Positions 25,692 to 35,028 of a DNA stretch of 64,000 nt are shown piece after piece. The stretch spans positions 550,389 to 614,388 of the forward strand of contig DKPJ01000011.1 in NCBI GenBank assembly GCA_002480085.1, read 5' to 3'. The notes under the pieces are model-generated. The model searched no databases. It saw only the letters and a list, made by a program, of their open reading frames with translations, and was not told where the DNA came from. The stretch comes from Enterobacteriaceae bacterium UBA7338. GTDB lineage: Bacteria > Pseudomonadota > Gammaproteobacteria > Enterobacterales > Enterobacteriaceae. The position numbers and the translations under genes were made by a program. Each line of letters begins with the position of its first letter. Position 1 is the first letter of the stretch.

Positions 25692-27281
25692 ATGAACTTA
25701 ACTAAAATTTTTCCGTCTGTTTTTCGGCTGGCTAAGCCACGGCAGTTTGGCCTGCTGGCAGGAATATTGTGTATTATCGGCTTGTTCTCCGCGCTTCAGA
25801 TCTCCTCGTCTCTTCTTCTCTCCCGTTCTCTCCACGACGCCCAGCACCATGAGCGGCTCAATCAGCAGGCTATCCTGCAGCAGGCAAAGGTTGATGAAGC
25901 GCGCGTTGCGCTGCTGGCGGCGAGCGATCTGCTTAACCGCGCGGGGGTCTATTTTATGCAGGACCAGGCCACCGGTTCAGAAGGCAGCTGGCATAGCCTG
26001 ATGGATGAGGCCCAGCAGGCGCTGGAGGCCTCGCAAAAAAGCTGGCAGGCGTGGCGAGCGCTCAATCCCCCGGAGGATGAGGGGTTAGTTAACAGCTACC
26101 AGCTCTTCTACGGAGCGATCAAAGAGCAGGCAGATGCCCTGACCCGCAGCCAGTCTATCGACGCTTTTTTTGCCGTACCGGCCCAGGCGTTTCAGGCTGA
26201 CTTCAATGATAACTTCGCCCGCTTTCGCGCCGCCAGCGACGCACGGGCAGAAGCGGGCAGGCAGATGCTGATGGCCCGCCTGGCGAATCTGCAATACCTC
26301 TTCATTTTAGGACCGGCGCTGCTGCTGGTGATTGCCATTGCCGTCTGGTTTGGCATGTCGCGCTGGGTGATCGCTCCTCTCAAGCGGCTGATAACCCATA
26401 TCAACCTTCTGGCCGCCGGGGATCTCTCCGTCGCGCCGCCGCCGGTCACCTCTTTTAACCGAGAGATCGGCCAGCTCAGCGTCAGTATCGACGCGATGCA
26501 ACGGGGGCTACAGCAGCTGGTGATCCAGGTCAGCGATGCCACCGCCTCGATGGTGAACAACATCGAGAGCCTGGCGCAGGGTAACCAGAAGCTTTATCAG
26601 CAGTCGGCCCGCCAGGCCAAAGAGCTGGACGAGGTGACGGCCAACATTGCCGAGCTGGAGTCCCACGTCGAGGGCAATACCGGCTATGCCAGGCTTGCCA
26701 GCCAGCGTGCCGACGAGGCGCGTCAGGCCGCCGCCGGAGGGGACAGAATGATGGATACCGTTAATGAGTCGATGCGGGCAATTGTGACGCGTTCAGATGA
26801 GATGCGTGGTATCGTCGCGCTGATTGATAACGTCGCGTTCCAGACCAATATCCTGGCTCTGAATGCCGCTATTGAAGCCGCCCATGCGGGCAACCACGGG
26901 CGCGGCTTTGCCGTGGTAGCGAAAGAGGTGGGCCTGCTGGCGCGTAAAAGCAGCCACTCAACGCAGACGATTCAGGCTCTGATCCAGCACTCGCTGCAGG
27001 GAATCGAGGCTGGATCGCAGGCGGTGAACCGACTGGAGGACAATCTCCAGCAGGTCACTGGCCTGGTGGGGCATCTCAGCGGCCTGCTCAATGACATCTC
27101 TCAGGCGACCCTAAACCAGGGCGAATATATTCATCAGATGACGCGCCAGCTTCACGGTTTAAACCAGGTTGCCCGCCGTACGGGGGAGCTGGTGAGCACC
27201 GCCGCCGAGGCGTCGCAGCAGCTGCATGATGACTCCCGACAACTTATGCAGGCGGTCACGCGTTTTCGACTTCCAGCCTGA
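25692..27281 (+). CDS. Methyl-accepting chemotaxis protein
   Basis: A 529-residue chemoreceptor. It has TM1 (about residues 18-40), a periplasmic sensor (41-200), TM2 (203-225), a HAMP domain and a cytoplasmic signalling hairpin with the tip QTNILALNAAIEAAHAGNHG, where the usual AARAGEQG is changed. There is no C-terminal NWETF-type pentapeptide, so adaptation enzymes would not tether to it. It sits between sad and glsB, where E. coli has no receptor, so it is an insertion relative to that order. Ligand unknown. Confidence 0.88.
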   Translation: MNLTKIFPSVFRLAKPRQFGLLAGILCIIGLFSALQISSSLLLSRSLHDAQHHERLNQQAILQQAKVDEARVALLAASDLLNRAGVYFMQDQATGSEGSWHSLMDEAQQALEASQKSWQAWRALNPPEDEGLVNSYQLFYGAIKEQADALTRSQSIDAFFAVPAQAFQADFNDNFARFRAASDARAEAGRQMLMARLANLQYLFILGPALLLVIAIAVWFGMSRWVIAPLKRLITHINLLAAGDLSVAPPPVTSFNREIGQLSVSIDAMQRGLQQLVIQVSDATASMVNNIESLAQGNQKLYQQSARQAKELDEVTANIAELESHVEGNTGYARLASQRADEARQAAAGGDRMMDTVNESMRAIVTRSDEMRGIVALIDNVAFQTNILALNAAIEAAHAGNHGRGFAVVAKEVGLLARKSSHSTQTIQALIQHSLQGIEAGSQAVNRLEDNLQQVTGLVGHLSGLLNDISQATLNQGEYIHQMTRQLHGLNQVARRTGELVSTAAEASQQLHDDSRQLMQAVTRFRLPA

Positions 27282-27340
27282 CGCTCGCCGCCTGGCTCTG
27301 GTATACTCGCAGGTCCTTTAAAGCCGGTGAGGAGTGTAGT

Positions 27341-28267
27341 GTGGCGACGGTCATGGATAATGACATGCTGGAGTCTATTCTGACTCAGGTGCGGCCTCTG
27401 ATAGGCCAGGGTAAGGTAGCCGATTACATTCCGGCGCTGGCGTCGGTAGAGGCGAATAAGCTGGCGATTGCGGTCAGCACCATTGATGGCCGTCACTTTC
27501 AGGCTGGCGATGCCGATGAGCGCTTCTCCATTCAGTCTATTTCGAAGGTGCTGAGCCTGGTGGTGGCGATGGATCACTACCCGGAGGAGGAGATCTGGCA
27601 GCGGGTGGGCAAAGATCCCTCCGGCCACCCCTTTAACTCGCTGCTCCAGCTTGAGATTGAACAGGGTAAGCCGCGCAACCCCTTTATCAATGCCGGGGCG
27701 CTGGTGGTGTGCGATATGCTACAGAGCCGCCTCAGCGCGCCGCGCCAGCGAATGCTGGAGGTGGTGCGCCAGCTCAGCGACGTCAGCGATATCACCTACG
27801 ACAGCAAAGTAGCGCGCTCCGAGTTCGACCACTCGGCGCGTAATGCGGCTATCGCCTGGCTGATGAAATCCTTTGGTAACTTCCACAATGACGTGGCGAC
27901 GGTGCTGCAAAACTACTTCCACTACTGCGCGCTGAAGATGAGCTGCGTCGAGCTGGCTAAGACCTTCCTGTTTCTGGCCGACGAGGGGCGGGCGCCCCAT
28001 TTGACCCGGCCAGTTATCTCCCCGCTACAGTCGCGACAGGTTAATGCCCTGATGGCCACCAGCGGCATGTACCAGAGCGCGGGTGAGTTTGCCTGGCGCG
28101 TAGGCCTGCCGGCGAAGTCCGGCGTGGGGGGCGGCATTGTGGCGATCGTACCTCACGAGATGGCTATCTGTGTCTGGAGCCCAGAGCTGGATGAGGCAGG
28201 CAACTCGCTGGCGGGTATTGCTATGCTTGAAGCTCTCAGCCATCAGCTAAGGCGTTCGGTTTACTGA
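27341..28267 (+). CDS. glsB: GlsB, glutaminase 2
   Basis: A 308-residue serine-dependent glutaminase, the same length as E. coli GlsB (YneH). The catalytic Ser-x-x-Lys is in SIQSISK (near residues 65-70) and conserved blocks include NAGALVVCDML and GLPAKSGVGGGIVA. It hydrolyses L-glutamine to glutamate and ammonia. The start is GTG (MATVMDN), aligned with the E. coli N-terminus, after GGTGAGGAG. Confidence 0.94.
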   Translation: MATVMDNDMLESILTQVRPLIGQGKVADYIPALASVEANKLAIAVSTIDGRHFQAGDADERFSIQSISKVLSLVVAMDHYPEEEIWQRVGKDPSGHPFNSLLQLEIEQGKPRNPFINAGALVVCDMLQSRLSAPRQRMLEVVRQLSDVSDITYDSKVARSEFDHSARNAAIAWLMKSFGNFHNDVATVLQNYFHYCALKMSCVELAKTFLFLADEGRAPHLTRPVISPLQSRQVNALMATSGMYQSAGEFAWRVGLPAKSGVGGGIVAIVPHEMAICVWSPELDEAGNSLAGIAMLEALSHQLRRSVY

Positions 28268-28310
28268 TGGCCTGCCGCGTTGTTACCCTTATCTGCCGGG
28301 ACAGGATCCT

Positions 28311-29771
28311 ATGCTTTCACAACTGAACATCGCTTTTCGTCCGTTCCATAAAGAGAGACCCTGGCGCAACGCGGCGCTGATCTTTCTGCTGACCACGCTG
28401 TTCTATTTTATCGGCGCGATGCTCAGGCTGGTGGAAGAGCTTTCTCTGTTCTGGCCGTTGAACGCAGTGATGGCCGGTGTCTTTGCCCGCTATACCTGGC
28501 TGAATCGACTGCACAACTATGCCATCTGCTACGTGGCGATGCTGGTCTACGACGCGCTGACCACCACCTGGGGTGCCACCTCGCTGGTTATCAACCTCTC
28601 AAATATGGTGTTTATCCTCACCGTAGCGCTGCTCATCGTCCGCGACAAACGACGGCCTAAGAAGCGCTCCCTGCCAATTAACGCCCTGCGGATCTTCAAC
28701 TACTGCCTGCTGGGGGCGCTGGGCTGTGCGCTGGTTGGCGCCTTTGCGTCGGTAGGTATTGATAATCTCACTTTTTGGCCGCTGTTTGCCGACTGGTTTA
28801 GCGAGCAGTTTTCCACTGGGGTGCTGATCCTACCCTGCGTACTTACCCTGACGTGGCCGCGCTGGGTCACGCCGTTCCGCGCTGAGCACCTGCTGCCGAT
28901 TGCGGCCCTGGCAGTTTCACTCACTGCCTCGGTGGTTATCGGCGGGGCGGGTAGCCTGCTGTTTCCGCTCCCGGCACTGATCTGGTGCGCGGTGCGTTAT
29001 TCGCTGCTGACAACGGCGTTCCTGACCTTCTTGACCGGGGCGCTGGAGATTATCCTGGTCGCCAACGGCACCATCAATATCTTCGTTGCCAGTCCGCTGC
29101 AGATGCCGCGGATGTTCTCGGCGAGGCTGGGGATCGCCACCATGGCCATCTGCCCGATCATCGTCTGCGTCAGCGTAAACGCCATTAATGCGCTAATGAA
29201 ACAGGTCTCGCTGCGGGCTGACTTTGACTTTCTCACCCGGGTCTACTCCCGCTCAGGCCTGTATGAGGCGCTGGGCAGGGAGCGGGATAGCGGGTCGCGA
29301 CATCTGTCAGTCATGCTGCTGGATATCGACTATTTCAAAACCATCAATGACAGCTTTGGTCACGAGTGTGGCGACAGGGTGCTGACCACCTTTGCCCAGA
29401 AGGTGCAGCAGGTGGTCGGCGAGAGCGGGATGGTCGCGCGGATGGGTGGCGAGGAGTTTGCCGTCGTCGCTACCACCCAGGATCCCCGTCAGGGATTCAT
29501 GCTGGCAGAGCGTATCCGGCACGCCGTTGAAGCGCATCCGTTCCGCTGGCAGCAGCAGACGCTGTTCCTGACCGTCAGCATCGGTTTAAGTAGCGGTACA
29601 GCTCAGTCGTGGGAGTTAACGGAGCGGTTCAATAAACTGCTGGCTGAGGCGGATGAGTACCTCTACCGATCGAAAAAAGCCGGACGTAATCGTACCAGCG
29701 CGCGGGAAGAGGATTGGCCTGCTGAATCGGTAGCGGCAGAAAAGAGTGATACAGGCGCGGAGAGTGCGTGA
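28311..29771 (+). CDS. Membrane diguanylate cyclase (MASE1-like, GGEEF)
   Basis: A 486-residue protein with about eight N-terminal membrane segments (residues 20-300, MASE1-like) and a C-terminal GGDEF domain whose signature is GGEEF at 379-383. It should make cyclic di-GMP from GTP. The inhibitory I-site RxxD, expected just before the signature, reads GESG, so product feedback may be lost. It is the first of three consecutive cyclase genes and starts 44 nt after glsB. Confidence 0.86.
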   Translation: MLSQLNIAFRPFHKERPWRNAALIFLLTTLFYFIGAMLRLVEELSLFWPLNAVMAGVFARYTWLNRLHNYAICYVAMLVYDALTTTWGATSLVINLSNMVFILTVALLIVRDKRRPKKRSLPINALRIFNYCLLGALGCALVGAFASVGIDNLTFWPLFADWFSEQFSTGVLILPCVLTLTWPRWVTPFRAEHLLPIAALAVSLTASVVIGGAGSLLFPLPALIWCAVRYSLLTTAFLTFLTGALEIILVANGTINIFVASPLQMPRMFSARLGIATMAICPIIVCVSVNAINALMKQVSLRADFDFLTRVYSRSGLYEALGRERDSGSRHLSVMLLDIDYFKTINDSFGHECGDRVLTTFAQKVQQVVGESGMVARMGGEEFAVVATTQDPRQGFMLAERIRHAVEAHPFRWQQQTLFLTVSIGLSSGTAQSWELTERFNKLLAEADEYLYRSKKAGRNRTSAREEDWPAESVAAEKSDTGAESA

Positions 29772-29780
29772 CACTGTCAC
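29768..29780. other. matS site for MatP (terminus macrodomain)
   Basis: GTGACACTGTCAC is a perfect match to the matS consensus GTGACRNYGTCAC. It overlaps the stop codon of the first cyclase gene. MatP binds such sites to condense the chromosome terminus, which fits the dif and Ter sites in this window. Confidence 0.85.
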
Positions 29781-29892
29781 TTAACGCTCGGCGGTTACGC
29801 GGGAATTGATTGAAATAACGCGTTAAATTGCTTGCTACCCATTTTCAACGTCAATACTATAGCCGAGTATACGTATCGGAAAAATTTGCGCG

Positions 29893-30948
29893 ATGAGTGG
29901 ATCGGACAAGCTAAAAAGAAGTGAACGGATCACCGGCAAGCGTTTTGTAAGACGGATGTATCTGATGCGTATGCTCGGGACGCTGCTCTGCTTCTTCCCA
30001 ATCCTCTCCGTGCTGCTGGAGCATCATCAGCCTGCGTGGCTTGTCGCGCTGCTGGCTGTAAATGCGTTTGGCTGGCCGACCATTGCCTTTTTGCGAGCCA
30101 GGAAGGCACAAAAGCCGCTGACCTGTGAACACCATAATCTCATCTTTGACGCTGCGGCGGGCGGTTTCTGGATCGCCATGATGGCGGTCACCCCGCTGCC
30201 TTCCGTTGTCATTGCTACCATCCTTCTTGCCGATCGCCTTGCGGCAGGCGGTATCGCGCTTATGCGGAAGGCTGGCGCAACCATGCTGGCGGTATTTGCC
30301 GCAGCCTGGCTGGCGCAGGGCATGGCGTTTGATCCTAACGTCTCTCAGCGCACGCTGCTGGCCACGCTGCCGCTTATCGCCATCTATATACTGGCCCTCA
30401 GCGTGCTGACGGATAACATCGCCAAAAAGCTGCGGCATAAGAGCCGGGAGCTGGAGCGTATCGCAATGATGGATCCGCTGCTGGATATTGCCAACCGTCG
30501 CCTGCTGGAGAAACGCATCATGCATGAGCTTGAGAAGCTGCGCGACTCCGCCCATAACTCCTCCCTGATGTTTATCGATATCGATAACTTCAAGGAGGTC
30601 AACGACCGTTTTGGTCACAAGGTAGGCGATACGCTGCTGGTAACGGTCTCTAAAATTTTGCACGTCGCCACCCGAAAAACGGATACCCCAGCGCGGCTGG
30701 GGGGCGACGAGTTTGTTATTTTGCTTCCGGATACCTCTCCGGAGGAGGCGCTCGTGGTCGCCACGCGCATTATGGATGCCACTGCCGTGATGATGGTAAC
30801 CCAGGATCCTGCGTTTCGCTGCACCCTCAGCATCGGCATTGCCAACGCCGCTCAGGATATGGAGACCGTCACCGACTGGTTAAAAGCGGCTGATGATGCG
30901 CTCTACCGAGCGAAACGCGCCGGCAAGAACCGGATCTATGCCCACTGA
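29893..30948 (+). CDS. Membrane diguanylate cyclase (MASE2-GGDEF)
   Basis: A 351-residue protein with an N-terminal MASE2-type membrane domain (residues about 18-175, MYLMRMLGTLLCFFPILSV) and a GGDEF domain with the signature GGDEF at 270-274. An intact I-site (RKTD) precedes it, so product inhibition is expected. The architecture is that of AdrA/DgcC, but sequence and location differ enough that I do not assign that name. Confidence 0.86.
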   Translation: MSGSDKLKRSERITGKRFVRRMYLMRMLGTLLCFFPILSVLLEHHQPAWLVALLAVNAFGWPTIAFLRARKAQKPLTCEHHNLIFDAAAGGFWIAMMAVTPLPSVVIATILLADRLAAGGIALMRKAGATMLAVFAAAWLAQGMAFDPNVSQRTLLATLPLIAIYILALSVLTDNIAKKLRHKSRELERIAMMDPLLDIANRRLLEKRIMHELEKLRDSAHNSSLMFIDIDNFKEVNDRFGHKVGDTLLVTVSKILHVATRKTDTPARLGGDEFVILLPDTSPEEALVVATRIMDATAVMMVTQDPAFRCTLSIGIANAAQDMETVTDWLKAADDALYRAKRAGKNRIYAH

Positions 30949-31002
30949 CCAAATGGGTTAAATGCGCTAAGCTTAGGTTTTGCTTAGTGAAAAAGGCCCG
31001 GT

Positions 31003-31974
31003 ATGAAGACTCCTCAACTCCCTGAAAACGAGCAACAGCGCCTGGCATCGCTTCATGAATCCGGGCTGTTGGACTCTGGGACTCATGAACGTTTTGACAG
31101 GCTCACCCGGCTGGCTAAACGGATGTTCGATGTGCCCATCGCGCTGATAAGCCTCGTTGACAGCAATACGCTGCACTTCAAGTCCTGCGACGGTATTCCT
31201 AATGGGCAGGTGCTGCGTGACATCTCTTTTTGCGGCCATGCCATCCTCAGCACTCAGCCGCTGGTGGTTGAGGATGCGCAGCAGGACGACCGCTTTTTTG
31301 ATAACCCGCTGGTGGTCGGTCCGCCGCATATTCGCTTCTATGCGGGCTATCCGTTACAGCTGCCCGACGGCCCAATCGTGGGATCGTTTTGCCTCATTGC
31401 GCCTGAGCCGCGCGAGTTTACCGCAGACAACGTCGCGGTGCTGAAGGACTTTGCCGCCATCGTTGAGGATGAGTTTGCCGCCATTAGTGCTGCTACCACC
31501 GATGAGCTAACCGGTCTCTTTAACCGACGGGGCTTTCATCATCTCGGAAAATACGCGATCGCCAGCGCGCGCCGCCGTGCGGAGCCGTTAACCCTCGCCT
31601 GGCTGGATCTCGATAAGTTCAAATACATCAACGATACCTTCGGTCATGAAGAGGGTGACAACGCCCTGCGAGCAATGGCCGCTCTGCTGCGGCAAAGCTT
31701 CCGCGAGGCCGATCTGCTGGTCCGTTACGGCGGTGATGAGTTTGCCATTCTCTTCGCGGATACCGATGAGAAGGGGGCGTGGGTCGCAATGCAGCACCTG
31801 GCTGAGCAGGCTCAGGTGTTCAATCAGACCACCGATAAACCCTGGCAGCTAAACTTCTCCTGGGGGGTAAGCGAATACGATCACGACAGCAATCCCGATA
31901 TGGCCAGCTGGATCGCCTCCGCTGATGAAAAGATGTATGCCATGAAAGAGAGAAACAACCAGAAAAACCGCTAA
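31003..31974 (+). CDS. GAF-GGDEF diguanylate cyclase, soluble
   Basis: A 323-residue cytosolic protein. A GAF sensor domain (residues about 22-160, with Cys-containing SCDGIP and SFCGHAIL) is followed by a GGDEF domain with the signature GGDEF at 243-247 and an I-site READ. There are no membrane segments. The GAF type is shared by bacterial cyclases that sense small molecules or redox state; the signal is unknown. Third in the tandem cyclase run. Confidence 0.86.
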   Translation: MKTPQLPENEQQRLASLHESGLLDSGTHERFDRLTRLAKRMFDVPIALISLVDSNTLHFKSCDGIPNGQVLRDISFCGHAILSTQPLVVEDAQQDDRFFDNPLVVGPPHIRFYAGYPLQLPDGPIVGSFCLIAPEPREFTADNVAVLKDFAAIVEDEFAAISAATTDELTGLFNRRGFHHLGKYAIASARRRAEPLTLAWLDLDKFKYINDTFGHEEGDNALRAMAALLRQSFREADLLVRYGGDEFAILFADTDEKGAWVAMQHLAEQAQVFNQTTDKPWQLNFSWGVSEYDHDSNPDMASWIASADEKMYAMKERNNQKNR

Positions 31975-32103
31975 TCGCTCAGCACGCCAGCGCAACGAAA
32001 TGTGACGCCTTCCACAATTTTATATTCGTTTCAGTCATTGACGCGAATAAGGAGTCCCATTTTGATCAAAACAGGGTTTCATGGTCGTAAAGTCTGGTAA
32101 GTT

Positions 32104-32114
32104 ATTGGACCAAT
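32104..32114. promoter_or_regulatory. Palindrome upstream of uxaB, possible ExuR/UxuR site
   Basis: ATTGGACCAAT, a near-perfect palindrome 40 bp upstream of uxaB. It resembles ExuR/UxuR-type hexuronate operators (ATTGG...CCAAT). Assignment is inference from sequence and from known control of uxaB in E. coli. Confidence 0.45.
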
Positions 32115-32153
32115 CTTCCCAGGTTGTATGACTAATCATAAAAGGAACCCATT

Positions 32154-33605
32154 GTGAACACGATAAACCGTCGCGATTTTCCCGGAGCCACCTATCCGGA
32201 ACGTATTATTCAGTTTGGCGAAGGGAATTTCCTGCGCGCATTTGTCGATTGGCAGATCGATCTGCTTAATGAGCACACCGATCTGAACGCTGGTGTGGTT
32301 ATCGTCCGCCCGATCAAAAGTGATTTCCCGCCGTCGCTGAGCACCCAGGATGGTCTCTATACCACGATTATTCGCGGCCTGAACGAGCAGGGCGAAGCGG
32401 TGAGCGACGCGCGTCTGATCCGTTCGGTAAATCGTGAGATCAGCGTCTATGACCATTACGATGAGTTCCTTAAGCTGGCGCAGAACCCAGAAATCCGCTT
32501 TGTGTTTTCGAACACCACCGAGGCGGGCATCAGCTACCACGCGGGCGATAAATTTGATGACGCTCCGGCCGTGAGCTATCCGGCGAAGCTGACCCGACTG
32601 CTGTTCGAGCGCTATACCCACTTCAACGGCGCAGCGGATAAAGGCTGGATCATCATTCCGTGCGAGCTGATTGACTACAACGGCGACGCGCTACGCGAGC
32701 TGGTGCTGCGCTACGCCACCGAGTGGGCGCTGCCGACTGCCTTCGTGCAGTGGCTGAACGAAGCCAATGCTTTCTGCTCAACCCTGGTTGACCGTATCGT
32801 CACGGGCTACCCCCGTGATGAGGTAGCGAAAATCGAAGCCGAGCTGGGTTACCACGACGGCTTCCTCGATACCGCAGAGCACTTCTACCTGTTTGTTATT
32901 CAGGGACCAAAATCGCTGGTCTCTGAGCTGCGCCTCGATAAATATCCGCTGAACGTGCTGATTGTTGATGACATCAAGCCGTACAAAGAGCGCAAGGTAG
33001 CCATCCTGAACGGAGCGCACACGGCGCTGGTCCCGGTGGCCTTCCAGGCGGGCCTGGATACCGTAGGCGAGGCGATGAACGACAGCGAAATCTGCGCCTT
33101 TGTTGAGAAAGCGATCTACGAAGAGATCATTCCGGTGCTGGATCTGCCCCGCGACGAGCTGGAGTCCTTTGCCAGCGCCGTAACGGGGCGTTTCCGTAAC
33201 CCCTACATCAAGCATCAGCTGCTCTCCATCGCCCTGAACGGCATGACCAAGTTCCGTACCCGCATCCTGCCGCAGCTGCTGGCAGGGCAGAAGGCCAACG
33301 GCAAGCTCCCGGCGCGTCTGACCTTCGCTCTGGCCGCCCTGATTGCTTTCTATCGCGGCGAGCGTAACGGCGAAACCTTCCCGGTACAGGATGACGCGCA
33401 CTGGATCGAACGCTTCCAGCAGCTGTGGAGCCAGCATCGCGACCGGCAGATTAGCACCAGCGAACTGGTAAAAGCCGTGCTCTCCGTGAGCGACCACTGG
33501 GAGCAGGATTTAACTCAGGTTAGCGGCCTGGTAGAGCAGGTCTCTCTGGATCTGGATGCCATCCTGCTGCGCGGTATGCGCGAAGCCGTCAAGCCGCTCT
33601 GCTAA
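32154..33605 (+). CDS. uxaB: UxaB, tagaturonate reductase (altronate oxidoreductase)
   Basis: A 483-residue member of the mannitol dehydrogenase family, with the same length and near-identical sequence to E. coli UxaB. The nucleotide-binding start is RIIQFGEGNFLRAFVDWQ, and KVAILNGAHTALVP carries the catalytic Lys. It reduces D-tagaturonate to D-altronate with NADH in galacturonate breakdown. The start is GTG after AAAGGAAC. It lies with yneE in the E. coli order. Confidence 0.95.
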   Translation: MNTINRRDFPGATYPERIIQFGEGNFLRAFVDWQIDLLNEHTDLNAGVVIVRPIKSDFPPSLSTQDGLYTTIIRGLNEQGEAVSDARLIRSVNREISVYDHYDEFLKLAQNPEIRFVFSNTTEAGISYHAGDKFDDAPAVSYPAKLTRLLFERYTHFNGAADKGWIIIPCELIDYNGDALRELVLRYATEWALPTAFVQWLNEANAFCSTLVDRIVTGYPRDEVAKIEAELGYHDGFLDTAEHFYLFVIQGPKSLVSELRLDKYPLNVLIVDDIKPYKERKVAILNGAHTALVPVAFQAGLDTVGEAMNDSEICAFVEKAIYEEIIPVLDLPRDELESFASAVTGRFRNPYIKHQLLSIALNGMTKFRTRILPQLLAGQKANGKLPARLTFALAALIAFYRGERNGETFPVQDDAHWIERFQQLWSQHRDRQISTSELVKAVLSVSDHWEQDLTQVSGLVEQVSLDLDAILLRGMREAVKPLC

Positions 33606-33619
33606 GGGATATCTCTTAG

Positions 33620-33704
33620 TAAACGCCGGGCGGCGCGATGCTTGCACCGGCCTACGGTCTGATGCGATCTGTAGGCTGGGCAAGCGCAGCGCCGCCCGGC
33701 ATTT
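33620..33704. repeat. REP/BIME repeat pair
   Basis: Inverted REP units (GCCGGGCGGCGCG ... and TAGGCTGGGCAAGCGCAG ... CGCCCGGCA) lie between uxaB and yneE, 15 bp left of a Ter site. Confidence 0.75.
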
Positions 33705-33718
33705 ATTGACACACTAAA

Positions 33719-33732
33719 TAGTTACAACATAC
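33719..33732 (-). other. Replication fork trap Ter site (TerC-like)
   Basis: The minus strand reads GTATGTTGTAACTA, identical to the 14-nt core of strong E. coli Ter sites such as TerB. Forks travelling leftward (coming from the dif side) would meet the blocking face, while forks from the left pass. That polarity suits this arm of the chromosome. In E. coli terC also lies next to uxaB. Confidence 0.85.
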
Positions 33733-33880
33733 ATATATTTCTACAAATTATACAACTTCAGCATCATCACCTGATTCGTCCAGCAGCTAAGGATTTCCAC
33801 TACATTTTTGCAGCAAACTTGCAACCGTAAGGGCGATCACGTTTAATAATCGCGACTCCTCTTTATGCCTGAATATAACC

Positions 33881-34795
33881 ATGATTGTTCGTCCTCATCA
33901 GCACTGGCTTACGCGTATCTTCGTCTGGCATGGCTCGGTGCTGCCCAAAATCTACTCCCGTCTGCTGCTTAACTTTATCCTGTCAGTCGCGGTGATTTTA
34001 ATGCTCCCCTGGTATAGCTCGCTGGGCTTTAAGCTCACCGTGGCGCCGTTTAGTATCCTGGGTATCGCTGTCGCTATCTTTCTCGGCTTTCGTAATAACG
34101 CCTGCTATAGCCGCTATACCGAAGCACGGGTGCTGTGGGGGCAGCTGATGATCGCGTCACGCTCGCTGCTGCGGGAGGTCAAAACGACGCTGCCGGCGGG
34201 GGAAGGGCGTCACCACTTTGTGCTGCTGCTTATTGCCTTCGCGCACTGCCTGCGCCTGACCCTGCGCCGCAAACCGCTGGAGGGGACGCTGGCTAACTAT
34301 CTCTCGCCGGGTGAACTCGCCCGGGTCATGAAGGCGCACTCGCCAGCAAACCAGCTTCTGTTAATGATGGGCGAGTGGCTGGCCGCCCAGCGCGGGCCGA
34401 ATGGGCTGTCTGATATTCTCTACCACAGCATGAACAACCGGCTGAATGACATCTCAGCGGTTCTCTCCGGCTGTGAACGTATTGCCTTTACGCCGGTGCC
34501 GTTTGCCTATTCGCTCATTTTGCACCGCACGGTCTACATGTTCTGTATTATGCTGCCTTTTGCGCTGGTTGTAGATTTGCACTACATGACGCCTTTCGTC
34601 TCAGTACTTATCTCCTATACTTTTATTGCTCTTGATACCTTAGCCGAAGAGCTTGAAGATCCGTTTGGCGTGGAAGATAACGATTTGCCGCTGGATGCCA
34701 TCTGCAATGCACTTGAGATAGATCTGCTGCAGATGAATGATGAAAACGTTGTGCCCGCGAAGATACTGCCTGATAAGTATTACCAGCTAACGTAA
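33881..34795 (+). CDS. yneE: YneE, bestrophin-family channel
   Basis: A 304-residue inner-membrane protein of the bestrophin/UPF0187 family, the same length as E. coli YneE. The conserved start MIVRPHQHWL, the block LGFRNNACYSRYTEAR and the acidic C-terminal EELEDPFGVEDNDLPLD are present. Bacterial bestrophins form pentameric ion channels. It directly follows the Ter site. Confidence 0.93.
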   Translation: MIVRPHQHWLTRIFVWHGSVLPKIYSRLLLNFILSVAVILMLPWYSSLGFKLTVAPFSILGIAVAIFLGFRNNACYSRYTEARVLWGQLMIASRSLLREVKTTLPAGEGRHHFVLLLIAFAHCLRLTLRRKPLEGTLANYLSPGELARVMKAHSPANQLLLMMGEWLAAQRGPNGLSDILYHSMNNRLNDISAVLSGCERIAFTPVPFAYSLILHRTVYMFCIMLPFALVVDLHYMTPFVSVLISYTFIALDTLAEELEDPFGVEDNDLPLDAICNALEIDLLQMNDENVVPAKILPDKYYQLT

Positions 34796-34849
34796 CGCAA
34801 GCCGGATGCGCCCGTTACCGGCTGGTTAAACCGCCAGGAGGGAAACCCG

Positions 34850-34945
34850 ATGGAAAGAGTAATTCAGATGGTTGTTGTACTGATTGCCTGCGTTGCGCTA
34901 TTTGCAACCGCCTACGATCTCTCGTTTGTGAGCGAGCTTCCGTAA
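34850..34945 (+). CDS. 31-residue single-pass membrane protein
   Basis: A 31-codon ORF starts MERVIQMVVV after a strong ribosome site (AGGAGGGAAACC) and contains one hydrophobic segment (residues 5-22), then a short acidic tail ending VSELP. It resembles the class of small enterobacterial membrane proteins that modulate larger partners. It is probably co-transcribed with yneE, 54 nt upstream. Function unknown. Confidence 0.6.
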   Translation: MERVIQMVVVLIACVALFATAYDLSFVSELP

Positions 34946-34986
34946 TCACTATCCGTAACTATTGCCTGCCACAAGCCGGAGCCTTC

Positions 34987-35010
34987 TCAGGGGCCTTATC
35001 GCCCCTGAGG
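34987..35010. terminator. Perfect hairpin between small ORF and chemoreceptor
   Basis: CTCAGGGG and CCCCTGAG form a perfect 8-bp stem with an 8-nt loop. It lies between convergent genes but lacks a T-run on either strand, so termination is uncertain. Confidence 0.45.
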
Positions 35011-35028
35011 GTGAGGGCGTTGAAGCCG

